Counted from the stretch's first letter, positions 6,621-15,578 are shown. The stretch is 64,000 nt of DNA from Agromyces bracchium (GCF_009709675.1 NZ_WMLB01000019.1:62001-126000); one strand, 5' to 3'. The notes: a model not told the origin generated them from the letters alone. Translations and numbers: made by a program.

Positions 6621-6658
6621 TATGAGTCCACTGCTCTAACCGGCTGAGCTACCGCCCC
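6585..6658 (-). tRNA. tRNA with CAU anticodon (probably tRNA-Ile2, possibly elongator Met)
   Basis: A full 74-base cloverleaf: acceptor GGGGCGG/CCGCCCT (one G-U), D stem GCTC/GAGC, anticodon stem GTGGA/TCCAT with loop CTCATAA, T stem ACGGG/CCCGT with loop TTCAAGT, discriminator A. CCA is not encoded. A CAU anticodon could be Met or the Ile2 type modified by TilS. The GAGCAG and TTCAAGT details resemble Ile2, but sequence alone does not settle it. The gene is the insertion site of the island to its left. Confidence 0.9.
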
Positions 6659-6668
6659 GTGAGCGATC

Positions 6669-7910
6669 TCAGTCGGGAACGATGACCGGGATCGACTCGG
6701 TGACCGGATCGGTCACGCGCTGACCACGATACAGACTCTCGAACGTGTCGAGCGTGCGGGTGATGTCGTGGGCCTTGATGAGCTTGAGCGATTGCGCCTT
6801 GAGGGCGTTGTAGTCGTCGGGCGTGGCCTCGAGCACGGTGCGGAGCTTGTCGGCGAGGTCCTTCGGGTCGCCCGGCTCGAACAGGTAGCCGTTCTCGCCG
6901 TGGTGCACGAGGTGCGGCAGGGCCATCGCGTTGGCGGCGACGACGGGCAGCGCCGAGGCCATGGCCTCCATGGTGACGATGCTCTGCAGCTCGGCGATCG
7001 AGGGCATCGCGAGCACCGAGGCCCGGTGGTACGCCTCGCGGAGCTCTTCGTCGGTGACGTAGCCGGTGAAGGTGACGCGGTCGGCGATGCCGAGCTCGAC
7101 GGCGAGGTGCTCGAGGTTGCGCTTCTGGTCGCCGCCGCCGACGACGTCGACCTTCACGTCGAGTTCGGCCGGCAGCAGCGTCACGGCCCGCAGGAGCACG
7201 TCGATCTGCTTCTCGCCGGTGACTCGGCCGACGAAGACGATGCGGTTCTCGGTGCGCGGCTCCCAGTTCGGCGAGTACTTGTGCGCGTCGATGCCGCACG
7301 AGATGGCGTGCACGCCGCGGAGGCCGGTGTACTTCTCGAGGAAGTCGGCGGCGCGACGCGTGGGCGTCGTGACGGACTCGGCCCGCCCGAACGTGCGCCG
7401 AGCGGCCTTCCAGGCGAGACCGACGGCCCAGTCCTGCCACGCCTTCGGGATCAGCGTGAACTCGAGCATGTTCTCGGGCATGAAGTGGTTGGTGCCGACG
7501 ATGCGGATGCCGCGCTTCGCGGCCTCGATCGAGAGGCCGCGACCGACCACGATGTGCGACTGGAAGTGCACGACGTCGGGCTTCACCTCGTCGAGGATGC
7601 GTGCACTGTTCTGCTTGATCCGCCACGGCAGCGCGAAGCGCAGCCAGTCGTGCGGGTACCAGCGCCAGCTCAGCAGGCGGTGCGCCGTGAGTTCCTGCCC
7701 CTCGTGGACCTCCTTCCACGTGCCGTGCTTGCGGCTCGCGGCGGGGGCAACGATGTGCACGTCGTGACCGCGCTCGACGAGTCCGGCGGCGAGCCGCTCG
7801 GCGAAGCGCGCGGCTCCGTTGACGTCGGGCGCGAAGGTGTCGGCGCCGATCAGGATCCGGAGCGGGCGCTCCGCGCCGGGATCGGCGGACACGCTCGATG
7901 AGTCGGACAC
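6669..7910 (-). CDS. GT4-family glycosyltransferase
   Basis: A 413-residue retaining glycosyltransferase with two Rossmann-like (GT-B) halves. The N-terminal half starts RILIGADTFAPDVNGAARF, with the glycine loop that binds acceptor and phosphate. The C-terminal nucleotide-sugar half has FVGRVTGEKQIDVLLRA and an E-x7-E motif (PSIAELQSIVTMEAMA). It is closest in pattern to the PimB/MshA/WsaF group that transfers mannose or similar sugars to lipids and envelope glycans. The substrate cannot be fixed from sequence. Cytosolic or membrane-associated; no transmembrane helix. It lies just upstream, in transcription sense, of the CAU tRNA. Confidence 0.88.
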   Translation of the reverse strand: MSDSSSVSADPGAERPLRILIGADTFAPDVNGAARFAERLAAGLVERGHDVHIVAPAASRKHGTWKEVHEGQELTAHRLLSWRWYPHDWLRFALPWRIKQNSARILDEVKPDVVHFQSHIVVGRGLSIEAAKRGIRIVGTNHFMPENMLEFTLIPKAWQDWAVGLAWKAARRTFGRAESVTTPTRRAADFLEKYTGLRGVHAISCGIDAHKYSPNWEPRTENRIVFVGRVTGEKQIDVLLRAVTLLPAELDVKVDVVGGGDQKRNLEHLAVELGIADRVTFTGYVTDEELREAYHRASVLAMPSIAELQSIVTMEAMASALPVVAANAMALPHLVHHGENGYLFEPGDPKDLADKLRTVLEATPDDYNALKAQSLKLIKAHDITRTLDTFESLYRGQRVTDPVTESIPVIVPD

Positions 7911-8108
7911 GTGGTGCTGTACCTCGCTGTTCGTGGAACGGGGTCGGGGCCGAATACCTGGCCCGTCGGGGGGTGAAGACTGGCCGCGTGGGCGGGGTTC
8001 ATCCGACCCTAGTGTACGAGAGGCTGCGGCGCAGCGCCGATCTCACGCGCCGAGCGCTGCTCGGATGAGCAGGCGTGGGCGCATCCGCGGCTCGGCGGCG
8101 GTGCGCCG

Positions 8109-9026
8109 TCAGAGCCTGGTCTGCGGATGGTTCTTCGCCAGGAGGAACACGCCCCAGATCGCCACGGCGCCGGTCACGACGAACACCGCGATCGCCCACG
8201 GCGGCGCCTGCGACGCCTCGCCGAGCACCGCGATGCCGATGAGCACCGCGACCATCGGGTCGACGACGGTGAGCCCGGCGATCACGAGGTCGGGCGGACC
8301 ACTCGCGTACGCGTTCTGCACGAAGTACGCGCCGAGTCCGGTCGCCGCGAGCAGCGCGATCACGCAGAGGAACGTCAGCCAGTCGAACTCGCCCTGGTCG
8401 ACCCGCGAGAGCACGACCTTCGCCAGCGTGGCCACGAACCCGTAGAGCACGCCCGCCATGAGGACGTAGAAGATCGCGCGGATGCGACGGCGGAACAGCG
8501 CGAACGTGATCGCCGCTGCGGCGAGCACCACGAGCAGGATGATCAGGATGGTGACGAGCTGGCGCGCCTGCACCGGCTTGTCGACGGCCGTGAAGGCCGC
8601 CACGCCGACGAAGACGAATACGCCGCCGACGCACATCACGATCGCGATGATCGACTTGCGGTTCAGCTTCACCTTGTTGATGCGGGAGTTCAGGATCGAG
8701 GTGATCACGAGCGCCAGCGCGCCGAGCGGCTGCACCACGATGAGCGGCGCGAAGTAGAGGCTCGAGAGCTGGAAGACGATCGCGAGCCCGAGCATGAGGG
8801 TGCCGAGCACCCACGAGGGGCGCGCGAGCAGCAGCGCGAGCTGCTTGCCGTTCAGCCCCTTGCCGAGGGTGTCGGCCGTGTTCGCCTCGACCTTGACCAC
8901 GCCGCGATGCTGGAACTGGGCCCCGAGCGACAGGAAGACCGCCCCGACGAGCGCGAGCGGGATGCCGATGAACTGCGTCGGATCGAGCGGGATCAGCTCG
9001 GTGAGTTCGCTGAGGTCCGGATCCAC
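8109..9026 (-). CDS. DMT-superfamily membrane transporter (EamA/NIPA-like)
   Basis: A 305-residue protein with about nine or ten transmembrane helices. Two tandem five-helix halves are recognisable: FIGIPLALVGAVFLSLGAQFQ opens the first and FYVLMAGVLYGFVATLAKV the second. The LIVVQPLGALALVITSI and LTVVDPMVAVLIGIAVLGE segments, at matching places in each half, are typical of the DMT superfamily and recall the NIPA magnesium-transporter branch. The substrate is unknown. It is divergent from the peptide deformylase gene with 40 bases between starts. A 200-base spacer separates it from the glycosyltransferase. Confidence 0.85.
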   Translation of the reverse strand: MDPDLSELTELIPLDPTQFIGIPLALVGAVFLSLGAQFQHRGVVKVEANTADTLGKGLNGKQLALLLARPSWVLGTLMLGLAIVFQLSSLYFAPLIVVQPLGALALVITSILNSRINKVKLNRKSIIAIVMCVGGVFVFVGVAAFTAVDKPVQARQLVTILIILLVVLAAAAITFALFRRRIRAIFYVLMAGVLYGFVATLAKVVLSRVDQGEFDWLTFLCVIALLAATGLGAYFVQNAYASGPPDLVIAGLTVVDPMVAVLIGIAVLGEASQAPPWAIAVFVVTGAVAIWGVFLLAKNHPQTRL

Positions 9027-9066
9027 CCCTCGACCCTACCGGCTGCCCCGCCGATATCCTTGGCGA

Positions 9067-9633
9067 ATGGCCGTGCTCCCGATCCGAATCACGGGCGACC
9101 CCGTGCTCCATGCGCCGGCCTCGCCGGTCGAGACCATCGACGACGAGATCCGCACCCTGGTGCGCGACATGTTCGAGACGATGGATGCCGCGCCCGGCGT
9201 GGGTCTCGCCGGCCCGCAGGTCGGCGTCCCGCTCCGCCTGTTCACCTTCGGGTGGACGGACGAGGACGACCGCGAGTGGCGGGGCGTGGCGATCAACCCG
9301 GAGTTGTGGATCTCGCCGCCCGTGCCGGGCATGCCCGACGAGGACGACGAGTCGGAGGGGTGCCTGTCGTTCCCGGGCGAGCGCTTCGCGCTCCGACGCG
9401 CGGAACGCGCCATCCTGCGCGCGACCGACCTCGAGGGCGAACCGTTCGAGATCGTCGCCGACGGATGGCTCGCCCGCATCTTCCAGCACGAGTACGACCA
9501 CCTCGACGGCGTGCTCTACATGGACCGGCTCGACGACCACGACCAGCGCATCGTCCAGAAGATCACGCGCAAGCGCGGCTGGGGCCGGCCGGGTTCGAGC
9601 TGGATGCCGGGCGTCGACGACCTCGAGGCGTGA
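9067..9633 (+). CDS. def: Peptide deformylase
   Basis: A 188-residue metalloenzyme that removes the formyl group from the first methionine of new proteins. All three motifs are present: GVGLAGPQVGV (motif 1, with Gly where Ala is more common), EGCLSF with the metal-ligand Cys, and FQHEYDHLDGVLY with HExxH giving two His ligands and the catalytic Glu. There is no clear ribosome-binding site at ATG 9067. GATATCCT lies shortly upstream, so the mRNA may be leaderless. Many actinobacteria have more than one def, and no fmt is next door. Convergent with azlD. Confidence 0.94.
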   Translation: MAVLPIRITGDPVLHAPASPVETIDDEIRTLVRDMFETMDAAPGVGLAGPQVGVPLRLFTFGWTDEDDREWRGVAINPELWISPPVPGMPDEDDESEGCLSFPGERFALRRAERAILRATDLEGEPFEIVADGWLARIFQHEYDHLDGVLYMDRLDDHDQRIVQKITRKRGWGRPGSSWMPGVDDLEA

Positions 9634-9655
9634 GCCGCGGCATCCGCTCGCCTCG
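9624..9655. terminator. Hairpin between def and azlD
   Basis: CGAGGC..GAG pairs with CTCGCCTCG around the def stop codon. It lies between two convergent genes and could act for both. No long T-run is present. Confidence 0.45.
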
Positions 9656-9682
9656 ATCGACGCGGCGCCGACTCGCAGCCGT

Positions 9683-9988
9683 TCAGACGAAGAGGCGGAT
9701 GCCGGCCGCCACGAGGGCGGCCACCGCGACCACGACGATGAAGGGCGTGCGCACGGCGTAGAGGGCCGCGGCGACGACGAGCGCCGGCACGCGTGCGTCG
9801 ACGACGAGCGTCTGGCCGACCGCGAGCGTCTGCACGGCGATGAGCGCCGCCAGGAGGGCGACCGTGAGCAGGTCGGCGATGCGCGCGGGTCGCTCGCGCT
9901 CGAGGAACGACGCGGGCACGAGGTGCCCGGCGAGCTTCAGCGCGAGCGTCGCCGCGGTCGCGAGCAGGATGACGTGCCAGACGGTCAT
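9683..9988 (-). CDS. azlD: AzlD-type branched-chain amino acid exporter subunit
   Basis: A 101-residue protein with four hydrophobic helices, typical of the small AzlD/BrnE subunit. Together with AzlC it forms an exporter of leucine, isoleucine, valine and sometimes methionine. The conserved opening of the family is seen as MTVWHVILLATAATLALKL, followed by the helix around LLTVALLAALIAVQTL. Its start overlaps the azlC stop by four bases (ATGA), so the two are translated together. Confidence 0.88.
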   Translation of the reverse strand: MTVWHVILLATAATLALKLAGHLVPASFLERERPARIADLLTVALLAALIAVQTLAVGQTLVVDARVPALVVAAALYAVRTPFIVVVAVAALVAAGIRLFV

Positions 9989-10692
9989 CGCACGGCCTCC
10001 CGCCTTCGGAAGAGGTCGAACCAGCCGACGACGAGCGCGACGACGGCCGCGACGAGCACCGGGAGGCCCGGGGTGAGGACGGGCGTCGCGACCGTCGCCA
10101 CGACTGCCGCGAGCACCGCCGTCGCCCCTGCCTGCACGCGCTTGAGGCGCGGCCAGAGCAGCCCGAGGAAGGCGGCGGCGGCCGCGGCGTCGAGCCCGTA
10201 CGCGCGGGTGTCGCCGAGCGCATCGCCGATGAGCGCGCCGAGGAGCGTGGTGAGGTTCCACCCGACGAAGATCGCGAGGCCGGTCACCCAGAAGCCGACG
10301 CGCGCCGCGCGCTCGTTCGTCTGCGCGAGCGCGACGGCCGTCGACTCGTCGATCGTGAGCCAGGCGGCCGCGATCCGGTGGGCGAGCCCGTGGTCGCCCA
10401 CGACCGGGCGCATGCGCATGCCGTAGACGACGTTCCGCACGCCGAGCAGCGCGGCCGCTGCGATCGCCGAGCCGCCTGCGGCCACCCCGCCCGCGCCGAG
10501 CACGCCGACGAGCGCGAACTGCGAGCCGCCCGTGAACATCAGCAGGCTGAGGAAGCAGGTCTGCCAGACGTCGAGGCCCGACGCGACCGAGAGCGCGCCG
10601 AACGAGATGCCGTACGCGGCGGTCGCGAGCCCCACGGCGATGCCGTCGCGTCGCGCACCGCGGATCGAGGCGTCGACGTCGGATTCGGGCAC
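9985..10692 (-). CDS. azlC: AzlC-type branched-chain amino acid exporter subunit
   Basis: A 235-residue multi-helix protein of the AzlC/BrnF family. The family signature is present near the N-terminus (AVGLATAAYGISFGALSV) and in FTGGSQFALVGVL. RNVVYGMRMRPV and the AWLTIDESTAVAL segment are also characteristic. It pairs with AzlD, encoded directly downstream with a 4-base overlap. No Lrp-type regulator is adjacent. It lies downstream of the tRNA-Asn gene, with a terminator-like hairpin between. Confidence 0.92.
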   Translation of the reverse strand: MPESDVDASIRGARRDGIAVGLATAAYGISFGALSVASGLDVWQTCFLSLLMFTGGSQFALVGVLGAGGVAAGGSAIAAAALLGVRNVVYGMRMRPVVGDHGLAHRIAAAWLTIDESTAVALAQTNERAARVGFWVTGLAIFVGWNLTTLLGALIGDALGDTRAYGLDAAAAAAFLGLLWPRLKRVQAGATAVLAAVVATVATPVLTPGLPVLVAAVVALVVGWFDLFRRREAVR

Positions 10693-10754
10693 GACTCCCA
10701 GTTGACCCGCAGTCGGCGCCTGCGCGCAAATCGGAGGGCACCCGGGAACGAGAA

Positions 10755-10780
10755 CGGCCCGAACCTGATGGTCCGGGCCG
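10755..10780 (-). terminator. Terminator after tRNA-Asn
   Basis: CGGCCCG (10755-10761) pairs with CGGGCCG (10774-10780) across a 12-base loop, just past the tRNA 3' end. In the sense of the tRNA it is followed by TTCTCGTTC, a weak T-rich tail. Confidence 0.55.
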
Positions 10781-10786
10781 GGGAAG

Positions 10787-10859
10787 CTCCCCCACTTGGA
10801 CTCGAACCAAGAACCTATCGGTTAACAGCCGATTGCTCTGCCAATTGAGCTATGGAGGA
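10787..10859 (-). tRNA. tRNA-Asn (GUU)
   Basis: A 73-base cloverleaf: acceptor TCCTCCA/TGGGGGA, D stem GCTC/GAGC, anticodon stem ATCGG/CCGAT with loop CTGTTAA giving GUU, T stem CTTGG/CCAAG with loop TTCGAGT, discriminator G. CCA is not encoded. Confidence 0.95.
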
Positions 10860-10930
10860 TCACGCTGGGCGCAGAGATACTGTAGCAAAGCGAGCGCCGG
10901 ACTCCCAATCCGAGCCGGGCTCAGCTGCCG

Positions 10931-11866
10931 TCAGTATCCGGCGTCGAGGTCGATGCGCCCGTCGAACGCCGTGCCGCCGACGAACGCGGCGACGTTGACC
11001 GCGATCCGCCGTGCGAACAGCGGCACCGTCATGGCTTCGGTGTCGGCGACGTGCGGCGTGATGAGGCAGTTCGGCGCGTTCCAGAGCGGATGCCCCGCGG
11101 GCAGCGGTTCGGGGTCGGTGACGTCGAGCCCGGCACCGCCGAGCCGTCCCGACTCGAGCGCCGTGACGAGCGCGTCGGTGTCCACCAGTCCCCCGCGGGC
11201 GACGTTCACGAGGACCGCGTGGGCGGGGAGCGCCGACAGCTCGGCCGCGCCGACGATGCCGCGGGTCTCCTCGGTGAGGGCGGCGACGACGAACACGACC
11301 TCGGCGGTGCCGAGCACGTCGGCGAGGCGGTCGGTCGTGACGGTCCGGGTCGCGCCGGGCACCGCGGCATCCGCTCGTCGCACGACGGTCGTGCGCACGC
11401 GGAAGGGCGCCAGGAGGTGCAGCAGTTCGACGGCGATGCCGCCGGCACCGACGATCACGACCTCGGCGCCGTAGAGGCTGCGTCCGCGCTCGTCGACCTC
11501 CCACCCGGTCGCTCGCACGCGCCGCGGGAACTCCCGGAGCACTCCGAGCGCGAGGCCGAGCGCGTGCTCGGCGACGGGCTGCGCGTAGGCGCCCTTCGCG
11601 CTCGTCCACGTGCGGCCGTCGTCGCGGTGACGCGCGAGGAGGTCGGCGAACGCGTCGACCCCGGCCCACGGCAGCTGCACCCACGAGATCGCGGGATGCT
11701 CGGCGAGGATCCGCTCGAGGCGCTCCGCCTCGGCCGAGCTCGTCCAGACCAGCCCGCGCGTCGCGGCCGACAGGGGCTCGACGCGCCCGCCGGAGGCGGT
11801 GGCGGCGTCGACGAACGCCCGGTCGGCGTCGGGGACGATCGCGATCGGGCCGACCTCCGGAGGCAT
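10931..11866 (-). CDS. D-isomer-specific 2-hydroxyacid dehydrogenase
   Basis: A 311-residue NAD(P)-dependent dehydrogenase. The nucleotide-binding fold has VVIVGAGGIAVELL. The active-site set is present: Arg in VNVARGGLVD, Glu in DPEPLPAGHPLW and His in LITPHVADTEAM, where Asp replaces the more usual Gly after the His. The pattern resembles the glyoxylate/hydroxypyruvate reductase-like and phosphoglycerate dehydrogenase-like groups, without the ACT domain of SerA, so biosynthetic PGDH is unlikely. ATG 11866 is chosen because it precedes the first conserved strand. It follows the ABC operon by 86 bases on the same strand and may be co-transcribed. Confidence 0.88.
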   Translation of the reverse strand: MPPEVGPIAIVPDADRAFVDAATASGGRVEPLSAATRGLVWTSSAEAERLERILAEHPAISWVQLPWAGVDAFADLLARHRDDGRTWTSAKGAYAQPVAEHALGLALGVLREFPRRVRATGWEVDERGRSLYGAEVVIVGAGGIAVELLHLLAPFRVRTTVVRRADAAVPGATRTVTTDRLADVLGTAEVVFVVAALTEETRGIVGAAELSALPAHAVLVNVARGGLVDTDALVTALESGRLGGAGLDVTDPEPLPAGHPLWNAPNCLITPHVADTEAMTVPLFARRIAVNVAAFVGGTAFDGRIDLDAGY

Positions 11867-11952
11867 GCCGTGCGTGGGTGCTGCGCCCGGGAGTCTGCTG
11901 CCCGGTGCACCGGCGACCGGCTCGTGGCGGGCTCTGGGGTCGCCCGCCGTGG

Positions 11953-12819
11953 TCACTGCTGCCCGTCGGAGGACACGTCGTCGGTCACGGCGTGCCCGTC
12001 GTCGATCGCGCCCGCGAGCGCCTTGACGTACGGGTGCAGCGGGTCGTCGAGCACCGCCTCCATCGTGCCGTCGGCGACGAGCTCGCCCCGGTCGAGCACG
12101 GCGATCCGGTCGGCCACCCGGCGCAGCACCGGGAGGTCGTGCGAGATCACGATCGCCGAGAACGTGTGGCCGGCGCGGAGCTCGGTGAAGAGCCCCGCGA
12201 CGGCATCGCGCACCGTGAGGTCGATGCCCGCCGTCGGCTGGTCGGCGATGAGGAGCTTCGGGCCGAGGACGAGCGCACGTGCCAGTGCCACGCGCTGGCG
12301 CTGCCCACCGCTCAGCTCGTACGGGAACTTCTCCAGCATGCCGAGCGGCAGTCGCACCGAGTCGAGCATCGTCGCGACGCGCGTGGCGAGCGCCGCCCGG
12401 TTGTACCGGTGGTCGCGTTCCAGGATCGGTTCGCCGATGATCTCGGCGACGGTCCGGTCGGCGGGCAGGCGCGCGGCGGCGTCCTGCGCGAGGTACCCGA
12501 CGTGGAACCGCAGCGCGTTGAGCTTTCGCTTCGAGACGCCGCGCAGCGGCGTGCCGAGCACCATCGCCCCGCCGCCCGTGATGACGGGGCGGACCTCGCC
12601 GCTCGCGAGGGTCGGCTCGAACGCGGCACCTGAGAGCACCCGAGCGAGCGTCGAGGCGCCGCTGCCCGCCGAGCCGATCACGCCGACGACCTCGCCGGGC
12701 GCGACCCGAAGGTTCACCCCGTGCAGCGCGACGTGCGCGGCGCTCGGCCCCCGCCCGGGATACTCGACCGACAGGTCGCTGACCACCACCGGGTAGCCGT
12801 GCGCCGCGTCGCGGCTCAT
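11953..12819 (-). CDS. Degenerate third ATPase of a peptide-type ABC transporter
   Basis: A 288-residue ABC nucleotide-binding domain of the Dpp/Opp type. The Walker A loop reads GSAGSGAST: the ATP-binding lysine is replaced by Ala55. Walker B ends LLIADQP, with Gln194 in place of the catalytic glutamate. The rest is conserved: Q-loop, signature LSGGQRQR, D-loop and His in VISHDL. It overlaps the fused DppDF gene by four bases (ATGA), so it belongs to the same operon. That operon already has two complete ATPase domains, so this third one is unlikely to be a main motor. It may be a regulatory or structural partner, or a decaying copy. Frame and codon use look intact. Confidence 0.85.
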   Translation of the reverse strand: MSRDAAHGYPVVVSDLSVEYPGRGPSAAHVALHGVNLRVAPGEVVGVIGSAGSGASTLARVLSGAAFEPTLASGEVRPVITGGGAMVLGTPLRGVSKRKLNALRFHVGYLAQDAAARLPADRTVAEIIGEPILERDHRYNRAALATRVATMLDSVRLPLGMLEKFPYELSGGQRQRVALARALVLGPKLLIADQPTAGIDLTVRDAVAGLFTELRAGHTFSAIVISHDLPVLRRVADRIAVLDRGELVADGTMEAVLDDPLHPYVKALAGAIDDGHAVTDDVSSDGQQ

Positions 12820-14510
12820 CGCGCGGCCTCCTCGCGGAGTCGGCGGAGCTCCTCGCGTCGCTCCGCCTGTGCGACCGGGTCGGGAACGGGCAGGGACGCG
12901 AGCAGTCGCTGCGTGTACGGGTCCGCGGGCGCGCCGAGCACCTCCGCACCGGTCCCCTCCTCGACGAGGCGACCGTGGTAGAGCACCGCGATGCGGTCGG
13001 CGAGCAGGTCGACGACCGCGAGGTCGTGGCTGATGAACAGCGACGCGAACCCGAACTCGCGCTGCAGCTCGGCGAAGAGCTCGAGGACGCGCGCTTGCAC
13101 CGACACGTCGAGCGCCGACGTCGGTTCGTCGGCGATGAGCAGCTCGGGCTCGAGCGCGATCGCCCGGGCGAGGCTCGCGCGCTGCCGCTGGCCGCCCGAG
13201 AGCTCGTGCGGGTACCGGTCGCCGTAGGAGGCCGGCAGCTGCACCGCCTCGAGCAGCTCGTTCACGCGGGGCCGCGCATCGCGCGCGTCGACCGCGCGGT
13301 CGTGGATCACGAGGGGTTCTGCGACGCACTCCGCGATCGTGAGCAGCGGGTTGAAGCTCGACGCCGGGTCCTGGAACACGAAGCCGATGCGGCTGCGGGT
13401 CGGCCGGAACCGCCGTTCGCGGATGCCGAGCATCTCGTGGCCGAGCACCTTCAGCGAACCGCCCGTGACCCTCGTGAGCCCCGCGATCGCGCGGCCGATC
13501 GTGGTCTTGCCGGATCCGGACTCGCCGACGAGGCCGAGCACCTCGCCGGGCCGGATCACGAGGTCGACGCCGTCGACGGCGCGGAAGCCCGCACGGCCGA
13601 ACCGGCCCGGGTACTCGATCTCGAGCCCTCGCGCCTCGACGACCGGGGTCTGCTCCGCCCAGTCGGCCGGGCGGGCCGCGGCCCGCTCCGCCGCGCGGGC
13701 GACGCCGTGGCCGACGTACGGCACGGCCGCGAGCAGCGCCTTCGTGTAGTCGGCCTTCGGGTCGGCGAAGAGCTCGCGCGCCGGCGCCTCCTCGACGACC
13801 TTGCCCTGGTACATCACCGCGACGCGGTCGGCGAGGTCGGCGACGACGCCCATGTTGTGCGTGATGAGCACGATCGCCGTGCCGAACTCGTCGCGCACGC
13901 GTCGCAGCAGGTCGAGGATCTCGGCCTGCACGGTCACGTCGAGCGCGGTCGTCGGCTCGTCGGCCACGATGAGGCCCGGCTCGAGTACGAGCGCCATGGC
14001 GATGACGATGCGCTGCTTCTGCCCGCCCGAGAACTGGTGCGGGTAGTGATCGACGCGATGCTCCGGGTCGGGGATGCCGACCCGGCCGAGGATCTCGATC
14101 GCGCGCTTCCGGGCATCCGCCTTCGAGACCTGGCCGTGCGCGCGCAGGCCCTCCATGATCTGCCAGCCGACCGTGTAGACCGGGTTCAGCGCGGTCGAGG
14201 GCTCCTGGAACACCATGGCGACGTCGGTGCCCCGGATGCCTCGGAGCTGGGCGCCGGTCAGCGAGATCACGTCGTGCTCGCCCGTGCCCGCACGGTTCGA
14301 GAGGACCACGGCGCCGCTCGTCGTCGCGGTCTCGGGCAGCAGCCCGAGGATCGTCTTCGCGGTCACCGTCTTGCCGGAGCCGGACTCGCCGACGATGGCG
14401 AGCACCTCGCCGCGCTCGACCGACAGGCTCACGTCGTCGACGGCCTTGACCGCGCCGGCGTCCGTCGAGAAGGACACGCCGAGGTTCCTGATGTCGACCA
14501 CCGTGCTCAT
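12816..14510 (-). CDS. Fused double ATPase of a dipeptide/oligopeptide ABC importer
   Basis: A 564-residue fusion of DppD-like and DppF-like nucleotide-binding domains. Domain 1 (about residues 1-270) has GESGSGKTVTA, FSGGQKQRI, VADEPTTALD and ITHN. Domain 2 (about 300-550) has GESGSGKTTIG, LSGGQRQRA, IADEPTSALD and ISHD. Both are fully canonical. C-terminal tails of the oligopeptide-type ATPase follow each domain. The start ATG 14510 overlaps the upstream permease stop by four bases. It powers import through the two permeases encoded upstream. Substrate class (peptide, nickel or other) is not shown by these domains. Confidence 0.93.
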   Translation of the reverse strand: MSTVVDIRNLGVSFSTDAGAVKAVDDVSLSVERGEVLAIVGESGSGKTVTAKTILGLLPETATTSGAVVLSNRAGTGEHDVISLTGAQLRGIRGTDVAMVFQEPSTALNPVYTVGWQIMEGLRAHGQVSKADARKRAIEILGRVGIPDPEHRVDHYPHQFSGGQKQRIVIAMALVLEPGLIVADEPTTALDVTVQAEILDLLRRVRDEFGTAIVLITHNMGVVADLADRVAVMYQGKVVEEAPARELFADPKADYTKALLAAVPYVGHGVARAAERAAARPADWAEQTPVVEARGLEIEYPGRFGRAGFRAVDGVDLVIRPGEVLGLVGESGSGKTTIGRAIAGLTRVTGGSLKVLGHEMLGIRERRFRPTRSRIGFVFQDPASSFNPLLTIAECVAEPLVIHDRAVDARDARPRVNELLEAVQLPASYGDRYPHELSGGQRQRASLARAIALEPELLIADEPTSALDVSVQARVLELFAELQREFGFASLFISHDLAVVDLLADRIAVLYHGRLVEEGTGAEVLGAPADPYTQRLLASLPVPDPVAQAERREELRRLREEAAR

Positions 14511-15577
14511 CGCTTGACCTCGATCCCGTGCTCGTCGAACGTCTCCCCGTCTTCGAGGCCCGCGAGCCCTCCCGGACCCGCGTCGAGGGTGCCGCCCGGC
14601 ACGACCGAGGTCTCGGCGACCTCGCCCGCCGCCTGCGCGACCCGCCGCCGCCCGCGCAGGCGCGGGTCGGCGAGGTCGTTGAGGCTCTCGCCCACGAGCG
14701 TGATCGCGAGGACCGTGAACACGATCGCGAGGCCGGGGAAGAGCGCGGTCCACCAGATGCCGCTCGTGACATCCGACTGCGCCTTGTTCAGGTCGTAGCC
14801 CCACTCCGCCGCCGCGGTCGGCTCGATGCCGAAGCCGAGGAAGCCGAGCGCCGCAAGCGTGAGGATCGCCTCGGAGGAGTTCAGCGTGATGATGAGCGGC
14901 AGGGTGCGCGTGGCGTTCCGGAACACGTGCCGGAACACGATGCGGCGGTTCGGTGCGCCCAGGACCTTCGCCGACTCGACGTACGCCTCCGCCTTGATCC
15001 GCACGGTCTCCGCGCGGATCACGCGGAAGTACTGCGGGATGAAGACGACCGTGATCGAGCCGGCCGCGGCGAGTACGCCGCCCCAGAGGTTCGACTGCCC
15101 GCCCGAGATCACGATCGAGAGCACGATGGCGAGCAGGAGCGACGGGAAGGCGTAGATCGCGTCGAAGACGACGACGAGGATCCGGTCGAGCCATCCGCCG
15201 AAGTAGCCGGAGTACAGCCCGAGCGCGACGCCGATGAAGATCGCGAGGACGACGGCGACGATGATCACCAGGATGGCGGTCTGCGTACCCCAGATGACCC
15301 GCGAGAGCACGTCGTAGCCCCCGACGGTCGTGCCGAACGGGTGTGCTGCGGACGGCGGCTGCTGCGTTCCGAAGCCGCCGGAGGCGTCGGCGCGCTGCGC
15401 GAACCCGTACGGCGCGAGCAGCGGTGCGAAGATCGCGCACAGCACGAAGACGAGGAGCATGAGCAGGCCCGCGACGAGCATGCCCCGCTGGAGCCCGACG
15501 CTCTGGCGCACCTGGTGGACGACGGGGATGCGGTCGCGCCAGCGGTGTCCGGGGCGCGAAGAGACGGCGACGGCCAT
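14507..15577 (-). CDS. ABC importer permease, DppC type
   Basis: A 356-residue inner-membrane permease. An N-terminal helix (MLVAGLLMLLVFVLCAIFAP) begins the OppC-type N-terminal segment, followed by five helices of the BPD_transp_1 domain. The cytoplasmic coupling motif is seen around YVESAKVLGAPNRRIVFRHV (EAA-like loop). A 45-residue C-terminal tail rich in Gly, Glu and Asp is longer than usual for the family. It sits between the DppB-type permease (one base apart) and the fused ATPase (4-base overlap). Confidence 0.92.
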   Translation of the reverse strand: MAVAVSSRPGHRWRDRIPVVHQVRQSVGLQRGMLVAGLLMLLVFVLCAIFAPLLAPYGFAQRADASGGFGTQQPPSAAHPFGTTVGGYDVLSRVIWGTQTAILVIIVAVVLAIFIGVALGLYSGYFGGWLDRILVVVFDAIYAFPSLLLAIVLSIVISGGQSNLWGGVLAAAGSITVVFIPQYFRVIRAETVRIKAEAYVESAKVLGAPNRRIVFRHVFRNATRTLPLIITLNSSEAILTLAALGFLGFGIEPTAAAEWGYDLNKAQSDVTSGIWWTALFPGLAIVFTVLAITLVGESLNDLADPRLRGRRRVAQAAGEVAETSVVPGGTLDAGPGGLAGLEDGETFDEHGIEVKR

Positions 15578-15578
15578 G

